From Ruminococcus sp. (GTDB lineage: Bacteria > Bacillota > Clostridia > Oscillospirales > Ruminococcaceae): 5,527 nucleotides of DNA. Shown here piece after piece: positions 1 through 5,527 of this stretch. Both the position numbers and the translations under genes were made by a program. Below the pieces are notes generated by a model. The model did no database searches and had not been told where the DNA came from. It was given only the letters and a program-made list of their open reading frames with translations. Every line of letters begins with the position of its first letter. The stretch's first letter is position 1. The stretch is taken from NCBI GenBank assembly GCA_017961625.1, contig JAGCWY010000024.1, forward strand, positions 1-5,527, in the 5' to 3' direction.

Positions 1-64
1 CAACAAGGCTGACGGCACACATCATAATTACCTGTTCTGGGACGCTGTGAACTGCCGTACAAGA
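1..64. repeat. Left copy of 64-bp terminal direct repeat
   Basis: These 64 bases are identical to the last 64 bases of the window. The repeat begins at the very first base and ends at the very last, as expected for an untrimmed overlap of a circular contig or an assembly path that returns to itself. It lies inside coding sequence and keeps the same reading frame at both ends. Confidence 0.97.
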
Positions 65-409
65 TTCGACTTCTCTGAAGGCTTCTGCGTTGCAGGAAAT
101 GATACCGAGAGCTTTCTAAAGGAAAAGCTCACATATATGGGCCTTACCGAGGAAGAAATGAACGAATTCATCGTATATTGGCTGCCGTTAATGGAGCATA
201 ACACGTATAACCTCATTTCATTCCAGGGTGATGCTTATACTAATTCAGCAAAGCTGAACATCTCACCTACTCCAGACAGCATACTCCGCGTATTCATGGC
301 TTATGTTCCACTTGAAGAAGCAATTGATGTCGAGCCTCAGCAACTTGAAACCTTTGAGAGGAAAGGCTTCACAGTTGTTGAATGGGGCGGCAGTGAAATT
401 AAGTCATAA
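2..409 (+). CDS. C-terminal end of exported 'KPVIYLYPE' domain protein (partial; probably the end of gene B)
   Basis: This open frame enters from the left edge with no start and ends at TAA 407-409. The GTG at 47 is an internal codon, because the frame is open and conserved upstream of it. The peptide holds the second part of a domain whose first part (motif KPVIYLYPE) is at 5324 onward: the segments NYLFWDAVNC, GLTEEEMNEFIVYWLPLME and YNLISFQGD are seen here. I know this domain as a recurrent C-terminal module of secreted Firmicutes and Bacteroidetes proteins, function unknown, and I do not recall its database name. The first 21 codons equal the last 21 codons of gene B. If the ends are joined this is residues 815-950 of B. 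If not, it is the end of an upstream paralogue with a locally identical stretch. Confidence 0.85.
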   Translation, partial: NKADGTHHNYLFWDAVNCRTRFDFSEGFCVAGNDTESFLKEKLTYMGLTEEEMNEFIVYWLPLMEHNTYNLISFQGDAYTNSAKLNISPTPDSILRVFMAYVPLEEAIDVEPQQLETFERKGFTVVEWGGSEIKS

Positions 410-480
410 AGCATATCAAATATAGCACAAATCAGATATCCGCCTACTGGTTAATGTCATTAAGCTTAAGAAAAGTTAAT

Positions 481-637
481 AGGAACTGTAAAAAACTAAT
501 TCCCCAAAACGAACACGGGGGTTAAAAAAACGCCTTCCGACACAATATCTAAAAAAATATCCGCACAGGAGAACGAAGTGATGAATCGTTGTGCCTGTGC
601 GGATATTTCTATCATACCAAGTTCTTTTACAGTTCCT
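481..637. mobile_element. MITE-like element, 157 bp, 13-bp inverted ends and TAAT flanks
   Basis: The ends AGGAACTGTAAAA (481-493) and TTTTACAGTTCCT (625-637) are perfect inverted repeats. TAAT stands immediately outside both ends (477-480 and 638-641), as a 4-bp target duplication would. The interior is non-coding and contains a long hairpin (555-608). Size, inverted ends, flanking repeat and lack of an ORF fit a miniature inverted-repeat transposable element moved by a transposase in trans. I cannot name the parent family. Its right end abuts the degraded end of the minus-strand group II intron, so it may have inserted into the intron or its scar. The alternative is a structured RNA or a large terminator with coincidental flanks. 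Confidence 0.6.
555..608. terminator. Long hairpin inside the MITE-like element, possible terminator
   Basis: Arms 555-569 (AAATATCCGCACAGG) and 594-608 (CCTGTGCGGATATTT) pair perfectly over 15 bp. After a small internal loop, AACGA 572-576 pairs with TCGTT 586-590, leaving a 9-base loop. Read on the minus strand, the stem runs into seven T (complement of 551-557), a proper intrinsic-terminator layout. On the plus strand the tail is only ATTTCTATC, so termination of the gene ending at 409 would be weaker. It may serve as a two-way terminator or simply be the core fold of the element. Confidence 0.55.
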
Positions 638-641
638 TAAT

Positions 642-917
642 ACGCATTCTGAGATAAATATTTACTATCAATCATTATAAATGCTGAGGTATATAACGAT
701 TATTCATTATTCTTATCAGACTTCGCTGTTGTTTGCCAGCTTATCTATCGCAGCCCAGCCTTATATGCGATTTCTGTTCGTCAGACCAGAGGTTTGCTTA
801 CAGCTTCCTTCAGATTCCGCCTCACGACGGACACCCTTGCTGTTCGGCTATACACTTCCCACTATCTGGGCATGTTCGGGACTTTCACCCGTTAGATTGT
901 GCCCATGTCGGGCAAAC
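642..917 (-). mobile_element. 5' fragment of a group IIC intron (domain I), no reverse transcriptase
   Basis: The minus strand from 917 downward reads as the 5' part of a bacterial group II intron. It begins GTTTGCCCGACATGGGC, close to the GTGTGCCCGGCATGGG start I recall for the Oceanobacillus iheyensis IIC intron. The same order of domain I blocks follows: GGGTGAAAGTCCC (890-878), GCAAGGGTGTCCGTCG, GGAATCTGAAGGAAGC (818-803), GGTCTGACGAAC (787-776), GCATATAAGGCTG (768-756) and GCGAAGTC (726-719). Likeness fades after about 715, and 642 is a soft boundary set by the neighbouring element. Domains II-VI, including catalytic domain V, and the maturase gene are absent, so the fragment cannot splice or move by itself. 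The first five bases, GTTTG, differ from the usual GTGYG. The plus-strand ORFs over this stretch are antisense to intron RNA and are not genes. Confidence 0.85.
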
Positions 918-922
918 AAACG

Positions 923-948
923 AAAGGCAGCCCATTGGGCTGCCTTTT
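923..948. terminator. Intrinsic terminator hairpin, insertion target of the IIC intron
   Basis: AAAGGCAGCCC (923-933) pairs with GGGCTGCCTTT (937-947) over 11 bp around a three-base ATT loop. TTTT (945-948) follows on the plus strand. On the minus strand the stem is followed by CGTTT and then, at 917, the first base of the group II intron. IIC introns characteristically insert just downstream of terminator stem-loops in the same orientation, so the spacing supports both calls. On the plus strand it would also insulate gene A from readthrough. No minus-strand gene that it would have served is visible in the next 100 bases. Confidence 0.85.
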
Positions 949-1058
949 CCATTCTAAGTCTATATGTTCATAGAAAGTTTACGTTTTCAGCCGCACATTT
1001 CACCAGTCTCATACGTTAAATAACAAAAGCACATTTACCAAAATCAAATATATTTTCA

Positions 1059-1087
1059 TTGCTTTTATAGGCGTATTGATGTATAAT
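1059..1087 (+). promoter_or_regulatory. Sigma-A-type promoter of gene A
   Basis: TTGCTT (1059-1064) and a perfect TATAAT (1082-1087) are separated by 17 bases in an AT-rich stretch. Transcription would start near 1094, giving a leader of about 40 bases before the ATG at 1135. I see no convincing operator or riboswitch fold in it. The rest of the gap, 949-1058, shows nothing else I can support. Confidence 0.75.
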
Positions 1088-1124
1088 TGAACTAGCAGTT
1101 ATGTACTGTAAATTCAGAAATGGC

Positions 1125-1131
1125 AGGTGAT
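1125..1131 (+). promoter_or_regulatory. Ribosome binding site that sets the start of gene A
   Basis: AGGTGAT matches the 3' end of 16S rRNA (complement ATCACCT), and its AGG lies 7 bases before the ATG at 1135. It sits inside the longer reading frame that opens at 1120, which has no comparable site of its own. This argues for a start at 1135; 1138, the next ATG, is also possible. Confidence 0.75.
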
Positions 1132-1134
1132 ATT

Positions 1135-2913
1135 ATGATGTTAAAGAAACTCGCTGCTGCTGTTATAGCAGCTTCAACGTCAGTTACTCCGGTATTAGTG
1201 AATGACCGGACTATTTCAGAGACTACAGTTGTATATGCAGAAGATCAAAGTGTACAGCCGTCTCAAATAGCATGGATACCGACTGATTCCAAATCCGCAC
1301 GGGAATTCCTCAACACCTATGGAGCTACGCATATTGTTGACGGAGTAGTTTGCATCGTTTTTGAATTAGGTCGTCAAGATGATGATATTGATATTACGTA
1401 TTTCAAGAACCAATATGAATTAAAAGGTACAAACGGTGTCGGAGAATCAGCGATAATAAACTACTATGCTAATGAGAATATTTTTGAAGATGCTACAGTG
1501 TATGAAGTTGTGATAATCGCAACACGTCCTAAGGGTGAATTTGAGATTGATCTGATAGGCAAATACACTGATTCATCATCGTTATATAACGAGGCTCAAT
1601 ATTCCGCAGGTCATTATTCTTTTAATGCAATAGACAGTCACACTACCATAGAAACAGATATTTACAGCTGGCTTCCCGACTGCGATCCCGAGTATAAGGA
1701 CTATGTTGAAAAATATGGAGAGGTCTCTGTCAGGGATAATTTTGTTGTATTCTGCATGAGTTCAAAGTCAGGGGGATTTCTCAGATGGTGTGATAAACCA
1801 ATGGAATACTCAGAAAACTTCAAGAGGCACTCATATTCATTATGTAATTATGATACATCTATATTTTATGAAGACGACAAGGAACTGCATGAAGTTGTTG
1901 CATATCAGGCTGTCAAAGATGGTTATGCCAAAATAGAATGGGAGTACTTACCCAATATCACCTGGGAATTGAATCCGCCTTTCTCTGAAGACGAACTGAA
2001 AGATCCGCTGATCGCAGACTGCGTTATCCTTGATGATGCACAGACCGTTCTTCTTAATGGTCAGACAAGAGTAACTGTAACCGATAAAGAGACAGGTGAA
2101 TTGATATCGGATAAATATCTGGAATCATATCCGTTTAAGTTCCATGCGGATATTATCTATGAAGACGAACTGTTTTCGAGTCTGAATGGATATTTCCCCA
2201 ATTATACTGTAACAAAGAATAAGAATATTTTACAAGAATGTTATCTTTGCCCCAGCCTTTCATCACTTGCTATGGCATATAAAAATGCAGACCTTTTTAA
2301 GATCACTACAGAAGATCCGCCTGAGATCATATATTATGGCAACGGTGCAATGGATCTGGTTTTCAAGACCTCCAAACCGCCTGTCGGTGATCTGAACGGT
2401 GACAAGATATTCAGCATATCAGATCTGGTCTTGCTGCAAAGGTGGCTTTTAGGTGTAACTGACGTTAAGATCGCGGATTGGTCACTGGCTGATTTCAACT
2501 CGGATAACAAGGTGGATATATTTGATCTCTGCCTTATGAGAAAGGCACTTATCAAATCAATAAATATTCCCGTAGCACTAAGTATTACAGAAACAGGCGG
2601 ATATGCAGGTGTGCACAGAGTCTGGAAGGTTTATCAGGACAATGACAGATTCTTTGTCTATTATAAAAATGAAAAACGGGATACAGAGCCCTCAGTCATT
2701 GAGATTACAGAACATGACTATCTGGAAATAATGTCTCAGGACTATGACAGAATTATAGAAAAATACAATACCAGTCAGCATGAAGAAGTATGGGACGGAT
2801 TTGTTTATAATACTGTTCTAACCTATGAGGACGGTTCTGAAAAGAAAACTTCTGCGGATATGTCCGATATTATTTATATGATAAGCAAGACTCTTAAAAT
2901 TAAATTCGATTAA
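1135..2913 (+). CDS. Exported dockerin type I protein A, uncharacterised
   Basis: This is a 592-aa protein with no recognised catalytic domain, probably exported and docked to a cohesin. Residues 4-22 are a signal peptide (KK, then an Ala/Val-rich core), with possible cleavage after VYA35. Residues 47-139 and 179-271 are two copies of one module: each opens W-I/L-P, has a YG about 15 residues on, then a D..VV(V/I)F strand, and ends in a Y/H-EVV...K block. A beta-rich region (about 272-413) contains AQTVLLNGQ and a TDKETGELI strand pair. KPPV links to the dockerin, 418-474: loop 1 has D419, N421, D423, D430 and loop 2 has D453, N455, D457, D461, D464, each followed by a Leu-rich helix. Lys424 replaces the usual Gly of loop 1. 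The remainder (475-592) matches the same region of B. The start at 1135 is chosen for its ribosome site, giving five residues fewer than the frame from 1120. It lies 106 bp before B and is probably co-transcribed. Dockerin and export are firm; the role is unknown. Confidence 0.93.
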   Translation: MMLKKLAAAVIAASTSVTPVLVNDRTISETTVVYAEDQSVQPSQIAWIPTDSKSAREFLNTYGATHIVDGVVCIVFELGRQDDDIDITYFKNQYELKGTNGVGESAIINYYANENIFEDATVYEVVIIATRPKGEFEIDLIGKYTDSSSLYNEAQYSAGHYSFNAIDSHTTIETDIYSWLPDCDPEYKDYVEKYGEVSVRDNFVVFCMSSKSGGFLRWCDKPMEYSENFKRHSYSLCNYDTSIFYEDDKELHEVVAYQAVKDGYAKIEWEYLPNITWELNPPFSEDELKDPLIADCVILDDAQTVLLNGQTRVTVTDKETGELISDKYLESYPFKFHADIIYEDELFSSLNGYFPNYTVTKNKNILQECYLCPSLSSLAMAYKNADLFKITTEDPPEIIYYGNGAMDLVFKTSKPPVGDLNGDKIFSISDLVLLQRWLLGVTDVKIADWSLADFNSDNKVDIFDLCLMRKALIKSINIPVALSITETGGYAGVHRVWKVYQDNDRFFVYYKNEKRDTEPSVIEITEHDYLEIMSQDYDRIIEKYNTSQHEEVWDGFVYNTVLTYEDGSEKKTSADMSDIIYMISKTLKIKFD

Positions 2914-3019
2914 CGGTCAGATACAGAGCTGACTGCTCTTAAACTTGATACCGGCAAATAATAACGGCGTGAAAAGCGCCTGCGCATGAATACTTTACTT
3001 GAAGAACGGAGGAATACAA
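2914..3019 (+). promoter_or_regulatory. Intergenic spacer A-B with strong ribosome site for B
   Basis: GGAGG (3008-3012) stands 7 bases before the ATG at 3020, an excellent ribosome site. I see only small hairpins here (AGAGC/GCTCT and GGCG/CGCC) without T-runs, and TTGATA at 2945-2950 has no matching -10 box at the right distance. This favours readthrough from the gene A promoter, so that A and B form one operon, though a weak promoter for B cannot be excluded. Confidence 0.6.
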
Positions 3020-5527
3020 ATGAAGTCCAAACTAATTGCTGTACTTACAACAGGTATGATGTTAACATCTGCGGTATCCACGCCTCCGGTAATTGCTGCC
3101 GAACAAATCGCTCCCGCCGAGGCTGTCGCCTCGATTCCCGACTGGATACCAAAGGATCTTGAATCGGCAGTCGATTTTCTCAACACCTATGGTGCAACAC
3201 ACATAGGCGGGCAGAGCGAAAGTGATCTGCTTTGCGTTGTATTTCAGGAGCCGAATTACAGTACAAAGAAATATGAGATCAAGCGAACAGCGGGACTTGT
3301 TACAGTATTCTACAATGATGTATTTGTGGACGAAGATACCGATACTGCCTATGAAGTAATGACATACAAAAACGCAGCTACATCAAAGCCCGATTTCAAG
3401 GTCCAGTTCAGCTGTGATTCGGAAGTTCAGAAAGAATACTCTTTTACAAGCTTCGGAACTCAGGTGATAGAGACTGATATCTACAGCTGGCTTCCCGACA
3501 GTGTGGAGGAATTCAGGAATTATTCAAACAGCAACTCTTGTGTATCCGCAAAGGATAATTATGTTGTTTTCTGTCTTTCACACAGTGCAGGTACAGCATA
3601 TGACTGGACTCTGAAAGATAAAGGAGAGGAGTGTTTTGAACTTGCAGCGGTTAGCGATTGCAGCACCATATCCGCTGTTCCTCTTGACGGAGGACAGATC
3701 AATACTATCTTTGTATATAAGGCCATAAAGGACGGCTATGACAAGATCTCCTACGATTTCGGCGCAGTTTATATCAACGACGGCGAAATAGAAAAAACTC
3801 TTGCTGCCGACTGTATCGTACTTGACAATGCTCAGACCGTACTGCTTTCTGGAGATATGAGGATCACCCTTGTTGACTATGACACGAGCGAACAGCTCTC
3901 CTTCACTGAGGACGAAGCTCCTTCGGTCTGGACAGACATCTTCCTCGATACCGTCATCGAAGGCAGGATCAGCATGAATATGGAGCCATGCAGGCTTTTC
4001 AAGAACCCCTCCATTGTCGGCTTGGGTCGTTTCTTCAACGGTTATAATTTCTCATTTGGTCTGAACGGACCGCCTAAAGGCTATTCGCTCCCCGCTACGG
4101 AGGGAAGACATCCCGGTTACTACAACGGAACCGTCGTCCCCGACGATTATATGTCCGTTAAACAGTACGATAACGGCACTGCCGACGTTGTGTTCAGGCT
4201 GAAAAAGAAAAGCGCTTCCGAAAAGCCCGCAAAGATTACATTTTATGACGCGGATACGGGAGAGCTGATAGATGATCCCAGATACGATGAAGATTTTCAT
4301 CTTCTGAAATGTAAAAATGATGATCCGTCCGAAAGTGAGAGATTCGGTATTACATCAAATCCATGTACGATCGTTTCAGGTTATTTGTTTGACGAGTCAT
4401 GTACCTGCTCTTTCCACTTTAATACCAGATACGGACAGTATGATTTCCTTGAGCTCAGTACCACATCAGATGATGCCGAATGCACCGAGCTTACTTGCCG
4501 GATGAAATGGACCCCCAGCGGCGATGCCAACCGTGACGGTTCATTCAGTATCGCAGATCTGGTGCTTTTGCAGGAATGGCTCCAGGGGAAAAAGAATACA
4601 CGTCTTTATGACTGGAAAACCGTGGATTACTGCCGCGACAACAGTATAGATGTATTCGATCTTGTCCTGATGAGAAAAGCGCTTATTAAATCGGTAAAGC
4701 TCCCTGTTGCGATCACCATAAACGAAAAGGGCGGATACGACGATGTCAATAAGACTTATAAAGTGTATCGTGAAAACAACCGATATCTCCTGTATTATGA
4801 CGAAATAAAAAAGGATATGGATATCGAACCTCTGTACATGGAGATCAGCATACAGGACTACCGTGATATAATGTCTCAGGATTATAACAGGCTCATCGAA
4901 AATTACAAAGATCTCATAACTCCTGCACCGAACGAGATCGAGTACACATCGGTCCTGACATATTCGGACGGCTCCAAAGCAGAAACAAAGGCATACATGG
5001 CAGATATCGTTTACAAACTGAATACTCTGATAGATGAATATCTGTCAGGCAAAAACGCTTTTGTTGATGTTATGCCAGATTACCGCGTTCTCTACGGATC
5101 ACCCTTTATTGTTATCGAAGACGGACTGACACTTTATTCAGGTCCCGGTAAAGGCTACAGAACAATAGATACAATCTCTAAAGGCGAAAGGCTCTTTGAG
5201 ATTGGATATAACAAAAACAACGATACATGGCTCTTTACGGAATATAACGGCAGGAACGGTTGGATCAAGACAGTGAAGGACGATAATGAGACCCCGACTA
5301 TCCGTTACGAGGTATATGCTGATAAGCCTGTGATCTACCTATACCCTGAAGCTGAGACAGATGTTCATGTGGAGCTCGAACTGACTGAATCCGAGCTCTC
5401 CACAACATATCCAAAGTACAACAGTGGCTGGGACGTAACAGCGTATCCAGACGGGAAACTCGTCAACAAGGCTGACGGCACACATCATAATTACCTGTTC
5501 TGGGACGCTGTGAACTGCCGTACAAGA
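3020..5527 (+). CDS. Exported dockerin type I protein B with SH3b and 'KPVIYLYPE' domains (runs off the window)
   Basis: I translated this frame by eye; it is open from ATG 3020 to the right edge (836 codons). Joined to 2-409 it gives 950 aa. Residues 1-27 are a signal peptide (SKLIAVLTTGMMLTSAV core, cleavage near VIAA|EQ). W42-131 and W157-247 are two copies of the duplicated module seen in A, sharing FLNTYGATHI and TDIYSWLPD with it. A beta-rich region (280-399) is followed by a probable second copy (405-497, YDADTGELIDD) that A lacks. The dockerin is 501-557: loop 1 D502, N504, D506, S510, D513; loop 2 D536, D540, D544, D547, with Cys538 where Asn or Asp usually sits. A module like that of A follows (558-672). 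An SH3b domain (about 701-753: LYSGPGKGYRTI, W737, NGWIKTV) and the KPVIYLYPE domain (from 769) end the protein. SH3b domains often bind peptidoglycan, so B may link a cohesin to the cell wall; this is inference. No catalytic domain is recognised. Confidence 0.92.
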   Translation, partial: MKSKLIAVLTTGMMLTSAVSTPPVIAAEQIAPAEAVASIPDWIPKDLESAVDFLNTYGATHIGGQSESDLLCVVFQEPNYSTKKYEIKRTAGLVTVFYNDVFVDEDTDTAYEVMTYKNAATSKPDFKVQFSCDSEVQKEYSFTSFGTQVIETDIYSWLPDSVEEFRNYSNSNSCVSAKDNYVVFCLSHSAGTAYDWTLKDKGEECFELAAVSDCSTISAVPLDGGQINTIFVYKAIKDGYDKISYDFGAVYINDGEIEKTLAADCIVLDNAQTVLLSGDMRITLVDYDTSEQLSFTEDEAPSVWTDIFLDTVIEGRISMNMEPCRLFKNPSIVGLGRFFNGYNFSFGLNGPPKGYSLPATEGRHPGYYNGTVVPDDYMSVKQYDNGTADVVFRLKKKSASEKPAKITFYDADTGELIDDPRYDEDFHLLKCKNDDPSESERFGITSNPCTIVSGYLFDESCTCSFHFNTRYGQYDFLELSTTSDDAECTELTCRMKWTPSGDANRDGSFSIADLVLLQEWLQGKKNTRLYDWKTVDYCRDNSIDVFDLVLMRKALIKSVKLPVAITINEKGGYDDVNKTYKVYRENNRYLLYYDEIKKDMDIEPLYMEISIQDYRDIMSQDYNRLIENYKDLITPAPNEIEYTSVLTYSDGSKAETKAYMADIVYKLNTLIDEYLSGKNAFVDVMPDYRVLYGSPFIVIEDGLTLYSGPGKGYRTIDTISKGERLFEIGYNKNNDTWLFTEYNGRNGWIKTVKDDNETPTIRYEVYADKPVIYLYPEAETDVHVELELTESELSTTYPKYNSGWDVTAYPDGKLVNKADGTHHNYLFWDAVNCRTR
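5464..5527. repeat. Right copy of 64-bp terminal direct repeat
   Basis: This stretch is identical to bases 1-64 and in the same frame of the same domain. Overlapping the two copies leaves a unique unit of 5463 bp and completes gene B. No third copy is present in the window, and gene A lacks this domain. Confidence 0.97.

Noticed and set aside
47..409. Complete 120-aa gene starting at GTG 47
   Set aside because: The frame is open and domain-consistent upstream of 47 and no ribosome site precedes it, so it is the tail of a longer protein cut by the window edge.
460..469. TTAAGCTTAA palindrome as an operator
   Set aside because: An AT-rich 10-bp palindrome is expected by chance here, and no promoter lies next to it.
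502..520. Small CCCC/GGGG hairpin as a terminator of the gene ending at 409
   Set aside because: Only 4-5 pairs around an 11-base loop, and it lies inside the MITE-like element; the A-run after it is not a T-tract.
681..1019. Plus-strand 112-aa reading frame, and the 74-aa one at 733-957
   Set aside because: Both are antisense to the group II intron domain I and cross the terminator hairpin; neither has a ribosome site, and their composition (Cys, Ser, Arg, Pro rich) is that of a structured-RNA shadow.
2334..2555. Minus-strand 73-aa frame, with others at 28-216, 2995-3186 and 4052-4300
   Set aside because: They lie opposite dockerin or domain coding sequence, lack ribosome sites, and resemble no known protein.
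2914..3019. Terminator or separate promoter between A and B
   Set aside because: Hairpins have 4-5 bp stems and no T-run, and no -35/-10 pair with proper spacing is visible.
4317..4505. Plus-strand 62-aa frame inside gene B
   Set aside because: It is in another frame of the well-supported gene B, with no sign of independent translation.
1..5527. CRISPR array, tRNA, rRNA, or plasmid replication gene
   Set aside because: No regularly spaced repeats, cloverleaf or conserved rRNA segments were seen by eye, and all sizeable frames are accounted for by the dockerin proteins or by shadows.

Overview
The window looks like a fibre-degrading Firmicute of the Ruminococcus type (rumen or gut; isolate or metagenome). 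Two adjacent plus-strand genes encode exported proteins, each with a type I dockerin, the calcium-dependent module that docks proteins onto cohesins of a cellulosome. Neither has a catalytic domain I recognise. The genus is inferred from the dockerin style and the family of the N-terminal modules, not from a marker gene.

Layout. Bases 2-409 are the C-terminal end of a large exported protein. Bases 410-1058 hold no credible gene but contain two mobile-element traces: a 157-bp MITE-like element (481-637) with 13-bp inverted ends, an internal 15-bp-arm hairpin and flanking TAAT repeats; and, on the minus strand, the 5' part of a group IIC intron (917 down to about 642) lying 5 nt beyond a terminator hairpin (923-947), the usual target of that class. 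A good sigma-A-type promoter (1059-1087) precedes dockerin gene A (1135-2913, 592 aa). After 106 bp comes its larger paralogue, gene B (3020 to the window end).

The first 64 bases and the last 64 bases are identical, exactly at the two ends. Joining them gives a 5463-bp circle in which gene B reads in frame from 5463 into base 1 and stops at 409, as a 950-aa protein. Since the window has no replication gene, this is either a circular assembly path created by a repeat (for example tandem copies of the locus) or a real circle without a visible replicon. The sequence alone cannot decide.

How the genes fit together. A and B share a signal peptide, a duplicated 'W-I/L-P' module of about 90 residues, a beta-rich middle region, the dockerin and a post-dockerin module. 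B has a second copy of the middle module and adds an SH3b domain and a C-terminal 'KPVIYLYPE' domain. A plausible reading is two co-transcribed, cohesin-docked, non-catalytic proteins, B with extra surface- or wall-binding parts. That function is inference.
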